DNA of 64,000 nucleotides, from positions 1,093,475-1,157,474 of the forward strand of contig NZ_KB903359.1 of the NCBI RefSeq assembly GCF_000379665.1, written 5' to 3'. Positions within the stretch are counted from its first letter, which is position 1; each line of letters begins with the position of its first letter. The position numbers and the translations under genes were made by a program. Below are positions 1 through 8,624 of this stretch, in pieces. The notes beneath the pieces were generated by a model. The model saw only the letters and a program-made list of their open reading frames with translations, was not told the origin of the DNA and did not search any database. Source of the stretch: Butyricimonas synergistica DSM 23225. GTDB taxonomy: Bacteria; Bacteroidota; Bacteroidia; Bacteroidales; Marinifilaceae.

Positions 1-155
1 ACGACAAACTCTTCCACCTGTCGCCCGCTCACCCCGTAAGGAACGTTTACCCACACCCCTCTGCCCGGGGCGATACGCACCGAGAGAAAACGGATATTCA
101 TCCCCCGTCTTACCTTCACTTTCCCGATTCCCGGTAATATGATCTCGTCCTGCAT
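1..155 (-). CDS. YgjP-like (DUF45) metallopeptidase, N-terminal part
   Basis: This gene runs off the left edge; only the first 51 codons are present, starting at an ATG read on the minus strand. The visible N-terminus has a short beta-rich stretch (LPGIGKVKVRRGMNIRF) followed by a VRIAPGRGVWVNVPYGVS segment. That is the usual opening of YgjP/DUF45 SprT-like zinc peptidases, in which a small beta domain precedes the HExxH core. The catalytic core lies outside the window, so the assignment rests only on resemblance of the N-terminus. It sits downstream of the terminator of the next gene, so it is probably its own unit. Confidence 0.5.
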   Translation of the reverse strand, partial: MQDEIILPGIGKVKVRRGMNIRFLSVRIAPGRGVWVNVPYGVSGRQVEEFV

Positions 156-160
156 AATTA

Positions 161-196
161 AAAAAGGGCTACCGATTGTTTACTTTCGGATAGCCC
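161..196 (-). terminator. Rho-independent terminator of the 96-aa gene
   Basis: On the minus strand a GGGCTA/TAGCCC stem, extended by CCGA/TCGG across a one-base bulge, is followed directly by a run of T (forward AAAAA at 161-165). It lies between the small gene at 266-556 and the peptidase start at 155. Confidence 0.7.
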
Positions 197-265
197 TGAA
201 CCTTTTAGCTTTAAACTTTTAGTTTTTAGCTCTTACTTTTCCACGGCAGCTCTGGCTATCGTGAA

Positions 266-556
266 CTAAGCATTTTTTTTAATAACCTCGCTCAAACGAG
301 TAAACTCACCATCTACCGTCTTCAACAACTCAATTGAAATTCCTTTATAATATGCTTTCGCTTCCTTCTTGTCGTTAAATGCCTTACGATTAGAAATTTT
401 GCTTCTTACTTCATTCCTATATTCAACCATATCCTTCACGATATTGACAACCTCCGGGTCATTCTTCTCCGTGGTGGAATTATAATTCATACAATCAGCG
501 ATTACCGCGAAAGTCAAGTAATCAACATCTTTCTTCAATCTTCTTATACTTGCCAT
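266..556 (-). CDS. Small conserved Bacteroidetes protein, unknown function
   Basis: A 96-residue, highly charged, mainly helical protein with no signal peptide or membrane segment, so probably cytosolic. It starts MASIRRLKKDVDYLTF and ends in lysines. I recognise this as a widespread conserved small protein of Bacteroidales but know no function for it. A perfect Bacteroidetes promoter (579-609) lies just upstream and a terminator (161-196) downstream, so it appears to be a single-gene transcript, which supports it being real. No catalytic motif can be seen. Confidence 0.75.
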   Translation of the reverse strand: MASIRRLKKDVDYLTFAVIADCMNYNSTTEKNDPEVVNIVKDMVEYRNEVRSKISNRKAFNDKKEAKAYYKGISIELLKTVDGEFTRLSEVIKKNA

Positions 557-578
557 AACAATTGATATTTAATTTCTA

Positions 579-609
579 CAAAAGTAATAAAGATTACGTC
601 CAAATCAAA
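579..609 (-). promoter_or_regulatory. Promoter of the 96-aa gene
   Basis: Minus strand: TTTG (606-609), 19-base spacer, TACTTTTG (579-586). This matches the Bacteroidetes -33/-7 consensus exactly and lies about 23 bases before the start codon. Confidence 0.75.
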
Positions 610-620
610 CAATCGGGCGA

Positions 621-1694
621 CTAAAAATTCCCCCGTCCCGCTTCCAGCATCATGTCCAGCACCAACATGGCAGCCATAGCTTCCACTACCGGAACGGCAC
701 GAGGCACAACGCACGGGTCATGCCGCCCGTGTGCCGAGAAAAGGACCGCCTTGCCCGAAAGGTCTACCGTCCGCTGTTCCCGTCCTATCGTCGCCACGGG
801 CTTGAAAGCCACCCGGAAATAAACATCCTCCCCGCTTGTAATGCCACCCAATATGCCTCCGGCATGATTGGTCAACGGCTTCACCAGCCCGTCCGCTATC
901 GTGAAAACATCATTATGCTCGCTTCCCCGCATGGCAGCAGCCCGAAAACCTTCCCCGTACTCGAATCCTTTGGCAGCATTTATACCCATCATATAATGCC
1001 CCAAACGAGCTTGGAAACGGTCGAAAACAGGTTCACCCACGCCTGCCGGAATACCCCGTATCACGCAACTCACCACCCCTCCGATACTATCCCCTTCCGC
1101 TTTCACCTTCCGTATCAAATCCTCCATTTCCCCTGCCAGCTTCTCGTCCGGGCAACGAACCGCATTCGCATCAACCCGGCTTAAATCCAACCCTGTGTAC
1201 GGTTTATCCAACTCCACGTGACCGATCTGTGACGTGTACCCCTGCACGGAAACTCCCCGGGTACGGAGTATTTGCTTGGCTATCGCTCCCGCCACCACAC
1301 GTGCCACGTGTTCGCGTGCCGACGAACGTCCCCCGCCCCTGTAATCCCGGATTCCGTATTTCTTTTCCAGTGTAAAATCCGCGTGCGACGGACGGAACAC
1401 GTCTTTCATCTCTTCATAATCCCGGCTCCGCTGGTCACGGTTGCGCACGATAAAACCGATCGGCATCCCCGTCGTCACCCCCTCGAGGATACCGGAAAGC
1501 AATTCCACCTTATCCTCCTCCTTCCTCTCGGTTGTCAAATCCGACTGTCCCGGTCTGCGCCGGTCGAGTTCCCATTGCACCTCATCCGTCGATAAAACAA
1601 ATCCCGCCGGACAACCGTCAATAACTCCTCCCATCGCCTCCCCGTGCGATTCCCCGAATGATGTCAACGTGTATAACTTCCCGATCGTATTCAT
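621..1694 (-). CDS. aroC: Chorismate synthase
   Basis: Converts 5-enolpyruvylshikimate-3-phosphate to chorismate, the last shared step of aromatic amino-acid synthesis, using reduced FMN. The protein is 357 residues, normal for the family. It shows the N-terminal FGESHG motif, the RRRPGQSDLTTERKE segment, the GGGRSSARE phosphate-binding motif and the C-terminal GRHDPCVVPRAVPVVEA motif. The frame stays open a few codons further up, but only with a TTG; the ATG at 1694 gives the usual N-terminus (MNTIGKLYTLTSFGES). Four heptamer repeats sit immediately upstream at 1703-1730, where a ribosome-binding site would be expected. A possible -7 element TATATTTG lies at 1791-1798 on the minus strand. 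Confidence 0.97.
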   Translation of the reverse strand: MNTIGKLYTLTSFGESHGEAMGGVIDGCPAGFVLSTDEVQWELDRRRPGQSDLTTERKEEDKVELLSGILEGVTTGMPIGFIVRNRDQRSRDYEEMKDVFRPSHADFTLEKKYGIRDYRGGGRSSAREHVARVVAGAIAKQILRTRGVSVQGYTSQIGHVELDKPYTGLDLSRVDANAVRCPDEKLAGEMEDLIRKVKAEGDSIGGVVSCVIRGIPAGVGEPVFDRFQARLGHYMMGINAAKGFEYGEGFRAAAMRGSEHNDVFTIADGLVKPLTNHAGGILGGITSGEDVYFRVAFKPVATIGREQRTVDLSGKAVLFSAHGRHDPCVVPRAVPVVEAMAAMLVLDMMLEAGRGNF

Positions 1695-1702
1695 TTGGTT
1701 CA

Positions 1703-1730
1703 ATTGAAAATTGAAAATTGAAAATTGAAA
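1703..1730. repeat. Four tandem ATTGAAA heptamers before aroC
   Basis: Exact ATTGAAA x4 directly upstream of the aroC start codon (gap of 8 bases). The same heptamer occurs seven times before glmM. A partly inverted counterpart (TTTTCAATTTTGCATTTTCAATT) lies at about 1829-1853, between slyD and this array. Confidence 0.9.
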
Positions 1731-1856
1731 ATGAAGGAATCATAATCAATCGTGCAATTTCCAACGGTTTATTAGAACTTCAAATATAGCAAAAATGGAA
1801 AACCAAGATCACGAGAACCCTAATTTTCCATTTTCAATTTTGCATTTTCAATTAGA

Positions 1857-2402
1857 TCAGTGGCAGCAACCGTCACTACAACCGGAACCGCATCCACCGT
1901 TGTCAGAACCACAACCGTGACATCCGCCACACTTGTGTGAATGCAATGCTTCCAATTCCTCGTCGGTAGCATCTCTCACGGCCAACACCTTGCCTTTAAA
2001 ATACAAATCCTTGCCAGCCATCGGGTGATTGAAATCCATCTTCACAGTATCTTCCCCAACCTCGACAATCGTACCGTTCAAATGGCGTCCCAGGCTATCC
2101 TGCATGGGCAACACGTTCCCGGGTTGCAACTCACCTTCCTCGACCTCGGCAAATATATCTTTAGGCAAATCTACAATCATGTCCTCGTTCACCTCACCGT
2201 AACCGTTTGCTGCCGGAATATGGAAATCGAAAGAATTTCCGGTATTCAAGTTCAACAGATTCATCTCGAAATATTCAAGCGTCTGCCCTTGCCCGCAAAT
2301 AAATTCCAGCGGCGTACTGGCATCCGCAATCTCGATGGGTTCTGCATCCGCTGCCGTTCTCAGCTCGTAGCTCACGGTTACATGCTTATTCTTTGTTATC
2401 AT
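1857..2402 (-). CDS. slyD: SlyD-like FKBP-type peptidyl-prolyl isomerase
   Basis: A cytosolic prolyl isomerase/chaperone with a metal-binding tail. Residues 1 to about 70 and 125-150 form the FKBP fold (VTVSYELRTAADAEP..., ending AGKDLYFKGKVLAVRDATDEE), interrupted by the insert-in-flap chaperone domain typical of SlyD. The last 28 residues are very rich in Cys, His and Gly (HSHKCGGCHGC ... CSDGCCH), as in SlyD proteins that bind nickel or zinc. Length 181 residues is normal. It has its own promoter at 2430-2458. No hydrogenase genes are seen nearby, so a role in nickel delivery cannot be inferred from context. Confidence 0.93.
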   Translation of the reverse strand: MITKNKHVTVSYELRTAADAEPIEIADASTPLEFICGQGQTLEYFEMNLLNLNTGNSFDFHIPAANGYGEVNEDMIVDLPKDIFAEVEEGELQPGNVLPMQDSLGRHLNGTIVEVGEDTVKMDFNHPMAGKDLYFKGKVLAVRDATDEELEALHSHKCGGCHGCGSDNGGCGSGCSDGCCH

Positions 2403-2429
2403 CTCTTTGTTTTTTAATTATTCAAGATG

Positions 2430-2458
2430 CAAAGTTACAATTAAAAGCTGAAAGCAAA
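2430..2458 (-). promoter_or_regulatory. Promoter of slyD
   Basis: Minus strand TTTG (2455-2458), 17-base spacer, TAACTTTG (2430-2437), about 28 bases before the start codon. Confidence 0.65.
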
Positions 2459-2556
2459 AAGTTAAAAAACAGGTAAAACAGAACGGACACGTTAAAACGC
2501 ATCCGCCCTGTTTTAATGAGATTCCCTAATCTTGATATATAGTAAACCCTCTCTAG

Positions 2557-3729
2557 TTATTCAACGATAACCACCCGGTTCATAACTTTGTCAGAGAAGT
2601 CACTGACTCCACCTTTACCGACAACTTCAAGTTGGCTGGCATTCACCCCGAATTTCTTAACCAGAGCATCGGCAACACTACGAGCCCGTTTCTCACTCAA
2701 CGCTTGGTTGAACGCAACTGAACCCGTGGCTTTATCGGCATAACCGTACACTTTATATTTCTTACTCGGTGAATTTTTAATCACCTCGGCATAAGATTTC
2801 AGGTTTTCCAGTTGGCGCTTATCAAGATTTGCCTTGTTTATCGCGAAGAACACGTACAAAGCAGGAGTCTTCACCTCTTGTTTTGCTACCGGTTGTTTCT
2901 GGCGAGCCTGATCCAATTCGCTCTGCAACTTGTCGGCACGACGAATAGCATCTGCCAAGCGGGCTTCTGCCGCCGTCAACATCTCGGGAGAAACACCCGT
3001 GTTAACGATCACCTTTTCATTCTTTGCTTTCTTGAAAAAACGGTCTTTAAATTTGTAAGTAAACCCGGCTGTTAAGCTCACTAACCCTTCACCTCTGTGG
3101 CGATCCGTCTGTCCGTCAAATTCCTGCGGCACCAAATGTCCCCTGATCTCCACGTTAAAATCAAAAGCATTCGAGATTCGGAACTTATTATTAATACCAC
3201 TCACAAACATAAATTTAGTACTACCGCCGCCCGTGTAAGCATGTATCATACCGAATCCGGCAAGGAACACCGTTTCATAAAAACGATCCGTGCGATACCC
3301 GCCAATCCAGTTGGCAAGATTCACCAAACCGTCAACATGTACATTAAACTCGTCCCAGTCCTGTTTATACAGCCCGCGGGCATCGGCTGCCCCTTCGGCA
3401 TAAATATTATTAGGATCGTTCGTCCTTCCCTTCAAGTTAAATCCCCCGGCTTGCACTCTCACTCCGAAAGTCGGCAGAAACCACTTACCCACAGCAATAT
3501 CAAACGACGGGCTTATACGCCGCCCGAAGCGGCTATGCTGATCTTGTTCCCCGAAATAGACCTGTCCACCAGCTCCAGCCGAAATGAACCAATTGTCCCA
3601 GAAGCGATTAGTTACGAATCCCCGCCATGAACCGGCTTCTTCTTCCACTATTACGGTCTCTTTTGCCTGTTGTGCTGAAGTGAGTAAAGGCAATACCACT
3701 ACCAGCAGCATAAAAAATGTCTTTTTCAT
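2557..3729 (-). CDS. OmpA-family outer-membrane protein
   Basis: A 390-residue secreted protein with a clear signal peptide (MKKTFFMLLVVVLPLLTSAQQ). Residues about 30-230 are rich in alternating aromatic and glycine strands, expected to form an outer-membrane beta-barrel. A short charged coiled segment (LTAAEARLADAIRRADKLQSE) follows, then a C-terminal OmpA peptidoglycan-binding domain from about residue 285 with NLKSYAEVIKNSP and ALSEKRARSVADALVKKFGV. This is a common abundant Bacteroidales porin-like protein that links outer membrane to cell wall. It stands alone. A possible operator (inverted repeat GTAACG/CGTTAC, 3802-3823) lies about 75 bases upstream. Confidence 0.93.
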   Translation of the reverse strand: MKKTFFMLLVVVLPLLTSAQQAKETVIVEEEAGSWRGFVTNRFWDNWFISAGAGGQVYFGEQDQHSRFGRRISPSFDIAVGKWFLPTFGVRVQAGGFNLKGRTNDPNNIYAEGAADARGLYKQDWDEFNVHVDGLVNLANWIGGYRTDRFYETVFLAGFGMIHAYTGGGSTKFMFVSGINNKFRISNAFDFNVEIRGHLVPQEFDGQTDRHRGEGLVSLTAGFTYKFKDRFFKKAKNEKVIVNTGVSPEMLTAAEARLADAIRRADKLQSELDQARQKQPVAKQEVKTPALYVFFAINKANLDKRQLENLKSYAEVIKNSPSKKYKVYGYADKATGSVAFNQALSEKRARSVADALVKKFGVNASQLEVVGKGGVSDFSDKVMNRVVIVE

Positions 3730-4088
3730 ACTCTCTACATTATTTATAATTTTGTCGATTATTTGCTAATATATAGCTTCTTTATAGTACCTGAAAATAC
3801 GGTAACGCTTGTAAAAACGTTACAGAAAATACAAACAAAAATTGTGTAAAAATATAATTTAACAAATTCACACATATTACCTATTAAAGCCAAATGAAAT
3901 AAATAGCCATATAACTATCTACTAATCATATAACAAACCATCGAATCCATTTCCTGCCACAGGAACATCTCATGAATGTTACAATCACTAAAATTTTCCC
4001 CTTCCCTATTGTAGAATCAAAAACAAGTACTATATTTGCAACCGCAAACAGGAATAACAGCGGTTATTCCTCCCTGTATTCAAAGATT
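3730..4088. other. Intergenic region between the ompA-type gene and tRNA-Asp
   Basis: AT-rich, no coding potential that I trust. It holds the leader of the OmpA-type gene, an inverted repeat GTAACG-N10-CGTTAC (3802-3823) that could be an operator, and the tRNA promoter at 4009-4038. Confidence 0.6.
4009..4038 (+). promoter_or_regulatory. Promoter of tRNA-Asp (first copy)
   Basis: TTGT (4009-4012), 18-base spacer, TATATTTG (4031-4038), about 50 bases before the mature tRNA. The same arrangement precedes the tRNA-Asp at 57744. Confidence 0.65.
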
Positions 4089-4162
4089 GGTTCGGTAGTT
4101 CAGCTGGTTAGAATACATGCCTGTCACGCATGGGGTCGCGGGTTCGAGTCCCGTCCGAACCG
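4089..4162 (+). tRNA. tRNA-Asp (GTC)
   Basis: A 74-base cloverleaf. Acceptor stem GGTTCGG pairs with CCGAACC, the anticodon loop CTGTCAC carries GTC, and the T-arm is GGGTTCGAGTCCC; the discriminator base is G. CCA is not encoded. It is identical to the copy at 57744-57817. Confidence 0.97.
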
Positions 4163-4163
4163 C

Positions 4164-4201
4164 AAAAACACTGTATTTCACTTGAAATACAGTGTTTTTT
4201 T
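4164..4201 (+). terminator. Terminator of tRNA-Asp
   Basis: AACACTGTATTT pairs with AAATACAGTGTT around a short loop and is followed by a T run; it begins one base after the tRNA discriminator. Confidence 0.85.
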
Positions 4202-4210
4202 GTCCCTTAA

Positions 4211-4534
4211 TCAATGTTTGGCTACCAATCGATTACAATCAACGAGAGAATGGCAATTTTTCTGTATAAGTTGGCGATTATTCCTGTTTTTCCTTTTTCC
4301 GGTACTCGGAAATGCTTTCCCCGTCATTTTCTTGAAAAAACGGCTAAAGGCGGCAATATCCTCAAATCCCAGAATCGAGCCGATCTCTTTCGCACTTTTA
4401 CTCGTGTAGAGCAACAAGCGTTTGGTTTCTGCCTCCACCCGCCCGTGGATTACCTGCAAGGGACTCGGGAAGCCGTATTCCGAGAACAGGTTGGACAGCG
4501 TCTTAGGTGTACGGAACAACAAGTCATCACGACG
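4211..4534 (-). pseudogene. Remnant of an AraC-family regulator (C-terminal DNA-binding half)
   Basis: The frame encodes about 107 residues matching only the AraC/XylS double helix-turn-helix: LLFRTPKTLSNLF, then RVEAETKRLLLYTSKSAKEIGSILGFEDIAAFSRFFKKMTGKAFPS, with the typical LGFED..AFSRFFKK..G signature. There is no sensor domain. Reading upstream in the same frame meets a TAA right away, preceded by YPDER and further stops, and no ATG opens the fragment. I infer a decayed regulator, possibly once controlling the neighbouring fucosidase gene. It could instead be translated as a small DNA-binding protein from a TTG at 4522, but this is less likely. Confidence 0.7.
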
Positions 4535-4837
4535 TTACCGTTCATCCGGATATTAAGACAATATTCCATAGCAAGCCTATTTTTTCCAAAAATACACAAT
4601 AAAGGAACACAATGGACAAACTACGGCATAAAATAAAAAAAGAAAGTAGCTGGCGAGGAGTGTCCATGGATAAAACGTGTGTGGTACTGAAATATGGAAA
4701 CCAGCTACTTTCAAGAAACACTCAAAAAGGCTTTCACCGCCGATATTCAAAGATATGCACTTTATTTCTTTTATCAAAATAATTGGAAATCAATAATTCT
4801 CGACAAGAAGTCTTTTAGGTGGAACACATATTAACAA

Positions 4838-6235
4838 CTAAAATCTGCAACGTTCACAATAAACGCCAAACTCTGCTATCGAAAGCGTCCCGTTAAACTT
4901 CAACGCTGTTATTCGCACGGCATCTCCCCACACGGTGTCAAAACGATGAATTTTCACCCGAGAGCTCGCGAGAACCTTTCCCTCGTAAATTGTTTTCCAC
5001 ACGCCATTTACGCGATACTCTATACGATACTCCTGCATACAATCGTTGTTTCGTTCCGTGATAACCACCATATTGAAAGGTTGTTCCCGACCAAGAACTA
5101 CGGTCAACCATGGAGTTTTTACCTCTGGATTAGAATTCCAACATGTACCGAAATTATCGTCATTAGCAAAATCCATTATAGCATAATCACTACTCCATCC
5201 TCCTTCGGCAGGTTTGAATTTGGCTATATTGGAAGAAATAATCGGAGCCTCTGTTTCGGGGAGTATAGCTACTTGACCATCATTCTTCCAGAGTTTACCG
5301 ATTTCTTTCAGTGCTTTCAACGCATTAGCATCCATAAGCCCTTCCCTATTGGGTGCTACATTCAAAATAAAATTACAATATACCTTCCCCATCGGAATAA
5401 TATTCTCGTTCACCATGCTTTCCGGATTCTTCACTGCCGTGGAAGGAAAACTTTCTTTCCAAAACCAATTGGCTTGCAACGGCAAACAAGATAATGCCGG
5501 TAAACGATTGGATTCTTTGGAAATATGTTGTCCCGCCCCCTGCTCGTAAGATTTTATATCCGTGTAGAACAACGCTTCCGCCGGATACTTAGCGGCATTC
5601 AAATCCATCACCAGACAATCGGGTTGGAGCGATTTAACCAAACGATAAATATCTTCAAAAGGAATCTCATCATACGAGATACGAGACCATGGAGCATCCC
5701 ACCCATCAATAATCAAAGCACTAATTTCCCCGTAATTCGTGAGCAATTCACGAATCTGCTCTTTGATCATCTCCACGTGTTTCGGGGTGATACAATGTGG
5801 GCGCAACCGGGCATGCATATCCAGTATAGAATAGTAAAGCATCACTTTCAATCCCTCAGCCCGGAAAGCATCGGCATATTCTTTCACCACATCACGCTTA
5901 AACGGGCTACTCATGACACTATAATCAGTAGTTTTGGTATCCCAAATACAGAATCCGCTATGATGCTTCGTGGTCAAACACCCATAAGTCATATTTGCCG
6001 ACTTCGCCGCTTTCGCCCATTGCTTACAATCCAATTTGGTCGGATTGAAAAGTGCAGGCGAAGCATCCGGATCAGGCCAATCTTCATTAAAATAAGTCGG
6101 CATATTAAAATGAATAAACATACCGAAACGCAAGTCCACGAACTCCTGTTGTAACTGGTGGAGCGATTTACCTTGGGCATACACCAACTGTATGGAAATC
6201 ATTCCCAGAAATAAAACTATAAGCCATCTCTTCAT
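4838..6235 (-). CDS. Secreted alpha-L-fucosidase-type glycoside hydrolase (GH29)
   Basis: Expected to remove terminal alpha-L-fucose from host or dietary glycans in the periplasm or at the surface. The 465-residue protein has a signal peptide (MKRWLIVLFLGMISIQLVYAQG) and a GH29 barrel: RFGMFIHFNMPTYFNEDWPD, TTKHHSGFCIWDTKTTDYSV (residues 88-107), and IIDGWDAPW with Asp177 in the place of the catalytic nucleophile. From about residue 330 a C-terminal beta-sandwich like a discoidin (F5/8C) module follows. Exact specificity (fucose or related sugar) cannot be read from the sequence. It is not embedded in a SusCD locus; the only nearby regulator is the AraC remnant. Confidence 0.88.
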   Translation of the reverse strand: MKRWLIVLFLGMISIQLVYAQGKSLHQLQQEFVDLRFGMFIHFNMPTYFNEDWPDPDASPALFNPTKLDCKQWAKAAKSANMTYGCLTTKHHSGFCIWDTKTTDYSVMSSPFKRDVVKEYADAFRAEGLKVMLYYSILDMHARLRPHCITPKHVEMIKEQIRELLTNYGEISALIIDGWDAPWSRISYDEIPFEDIYRLVKSLQPDCLVMDLNAAKYPAEALFYTDIKSYEQGAGQHISKESNRLPALSCLPLQANWFWKESFPSTAVKNPESMVNENIIPMGKVYCNFILNVAPNREGLMDANALKALKEIGKLWKNDGQVAILPETEAPIISSNIAKFKPAEGGWSSDYAIMDFANDDNFGTCWNSNPEVKTPWLTVVLGREQPFNMVVITERNNDCMQEYRIEYRVNGVWKTIYEGKVLASSRVKIHRFDTVWGDAVRITALKFNGTLSIAEFGVYCERCRF

Positions 6236-6305
6236 CTCACAATAATCACTAAATTAATTATCTATCTTATCTGCTATTTACGAATCCCCCAATTCACCAC
6301 TCAAC

Positions 6306-8612
6306 CTATCTGCCTTTTCTACGAATCCAAATAAAAATCCCCCCGAAAGCCAAGAGCATGGGCAAAATAGCTACAAACGACCATTTAACCACCTCATATC
6401 CCGTTCTATTCACATACACTTTATCATCCGGCAAATCGGGACGTCTTATATCAATCGGCACCTCCCCATTTGATAACCAACAAAAAACTCCCGTGATCAA
6501 CGTATAATTCGATGCCTGCTTCCCGGCAAGCCTTCGTCCAAATTCGCCATTACTGATACAATCCGCATCACCCGTTAAAACAATTTTCTGTACTTTATCC
6601 CCAACACTTTTAGACAATGCCACGACCGTGGAATAATGCTTTTCTACCTCCCCTATCGAAGGATTCAAACGGACTACGCCATCAACAAAATCAGTCGTTT
6701 CCAATTCATTCCAAACACCGGTTGTATCCGTCTTGAACATGGGAATCACTTTATATCCCTTATCAGCAACTTGTTCCAACCCCGCGACACTCGGTGTCGA
6801 CAACACGAATTTACGCGTATACATACGCTCGAATTCATAAGAAATACTATCAACGGCTTCTTTCGTCGGATAAGAAAGAATCACATCCGCCTGGAGGTTT
6901 GAATCCCGCTTAACCAACACGCCATCTGTCATCTCGAAACCGAACTTGGCGAAGAGTGGATTCATGACCTCTCGACGCTTGGGTTCTCCCAAGATAAATA
7001 AATTTCCGCCACGTTCAATATATTGCTGCAAATTAAGCTCTTCTTCCGGAGTCAACCATTCACGCATATCAGAAATCACAATGATATTGATATTTTCCGG
7101 TATTCCCCTGCCCAAAGAAACACGTTCCACGTCAAATCCCTGGTTCATCAAAGCGTTACGGAAGGTTTTTTCGCTCGCGAACAAACTATAATCCCGATCT
7201 TTTCCACCTTCGCAACTCCGTTCCCCATGTCCCTCGACCATCCCCACGACCGGAAGTTTCATCACCATCCGTTTAAAGGCAGCTGAAATCTCCCGTTCCG
7301 TCGGGAAACGCTGCATATCATTATATATCCTTAACCACGCTTTCTCACCATTCTCCCGTACAATTTGACGGACAAAAGTATTTTTTTCTCCCGATAAATC
7401 AATTTTTGCACGAATTTCTTCCGGGCTCATGAATCTATTTGAATCCAATCCATACACCTTACATACTTCACACATCTTTTCTCGCAACGTTTTACCCGGG
7501 AAACGTCTATCCAAATCTGGATTCGGGGTTTCATCATAATAATACACGTATTTCAATTTCATATCCGGCTTGAAACGCAAATATTGATCAAAACGCTCCA
7601 TATCCGGCTTCAAAAAGTTGTATGCCGCAAACCATGATCCACCAGGCTCCAGGACATTAATATAAGTAGTAATCGTCACCCCTCCATCCAATTTAGCCAC
7701 AATTTCCTGGCTATTGAGTGTCAACGTGTTCTGTTTGGTTTCCGTCACGTCACAATACACCTTCATTGGAGGAAGCGAAGAAAGATAACCTAAAAAACAA
7801 CATAAAAAAATCACCCCAAGATTCTTCCCCACGGTAATAGAAAAACGGATTTTTTGTCTTACGGCATTCAAACGAATAATCGTCAATGCCAGGAACAAGC
7901 ATATAACGATGATAAAATAAAGCAAATCCTCGCTACAAATTAACCCGTTCACGAATTTACCACATCGTCCGGATATCGCCAGCCAATAAGTTACATCCCG
8001 TACAAAATCATATTCTTGCCACCATCCGCCGATCATGTTCAAGATCATCAACACCGCCAATGTGCCAATTGCCGCGACAATTTGATATGATGTTAACGAA
8101 GACATAAAAATACCGATTGCCGCATAAGCACAAATTAATAAATATAACCCCAACAATCCGGTCAACACCAAGGGAAAATCAAAATCCTTGACAAAGCCCC
8201 AGCTACATAAAACAAGTAAAAAAAGTACACCAATCATAACGAAGGCGTAAATCATCATAGAGAAAAACTTACCCACGATAATCTGAAAATTAGTGATCGG
8301 GGAAGAATACAATAAACGAATAGCCCCACTACTCAAATCCTTACTAACCAACCCCATGGTCAAAAGAGGTATGTAATAATACAAATACTTCTGCATAATC
8401 ACGAAAACACCACCCCAGTAAACCGAGAAAAGGCGTTGCGTGCATCCATAAGGAATATATCCCATTTCTTGGGAAGACACGGTATTCTGAAGTTGACCGG
8501 CAAACTGCAATCCGGCTTGTATGCCGAAAGCAACCAATATAAACCACGCGACAGGAGAATAAAACAACATCTGTAACTCCGTTTTCGCTATATTAAATAT
8601 CATTTTAAACAT
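6306..8612 (-). CDS. Fused ABC permease/auxiliary protein (GldF-GldG type)
   Basis: Inner-membrane part of an ABC-2 exporter. Residues 1 to about 245 contain six hydrophobic segments of an ABC-2 permease (e.g. MLFYSPVAWFILVAFGIQA), as in GldF. One further membrane helix at about 260-280 leads to a large extracytoplasmic domain of the GldG/ABC_transp_aux type (DVTETKQNTLTLNSQEIV, GMVEGHGERS, NIIVISDMREWLTPEEE), and a final helix ends in IWIRRKGR. GldF and GldG are separate proteins in gliding flavobacteria; here they form one 768-residue chain, which I believe is usual in non-gliding Bacteroidales. The ATPase gene lies 12 bases upstream, so both form one operon. The substrate is unknown. Confidence 0.85.
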   Translation of the reverse strand: MFKMIFNIAKTELQMLFYSPVAWFILVAFGIQAGLQFAGQLQNTVSSQEMGYIPYGCTQRLFSVYWGGVFVIMQKYLYYYIPLLTMGLVSKDLSSGAIRLLYSSPITNFQIIVGKFFSMMIYAFVMIGVLFLLVLCSWGFVKDFDFPLVLTGLLGLYLLICAYAAIGIFMSSLTSYQIVAAIGTLAVLMILNMIGGWWQEYDFVRDVTYWLAISGRCGKFVNGLICSEDLLYFIIVICLFLALTIIRLNAVRQKIRFSITVGKNLGVIFLCCFLGYLSSLPPMKVYCDVTETKQNTLTLNSQEIVAKLDGGVTITTYINVLEPGGSWFAAYNFLKPDMERFDQYLRFKPDMKLKYVYYYDETPNPDLDRRFPGKTLREKMCEVCKVYGLDSNRFMSPEEIRAKIDLSGEKNTFVRQIVRENGEKAWLRIYNDMQRFPTEREISAAFKRMVMKLPVVGMVEGHGERSCEGGKDRDYSLFASEKTFRNALMNQGFDVERVSLGRGIPENINIIVISDMREWLTPEEELNLQQYIERGGNLFILGEPKRREVMNPLFAKFGFEMTDGVLVKRDSNLQADVILSYPTKEAVDSISYEFERMYTRKFVLSTPSVAGLEQVADKGYKVIPMFKTDTTGVWNELETTDFVDGVVRLNPSIGEVEKHYSTVVALSKSVGDKVQKIVLTGDADCISNGEFGRRLAGKQASNYTLITGVFCWLSNGEVPIDIRRPDLPDDKVYVNRTGYEVVKWSFVAILPMLLAFGGIFIWIRRKGR

Positions 8613-8624
8613 AACCCTACTCTT

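Noticed and set aside
4577-4777. 66-codon minus-strand ORF upstream of the AraC remnant
   Set aside because: Hydrophobic, no family resemblance, no ribosome-binding site, and not a continuation of the AraC protein in any frame; most likely chance.
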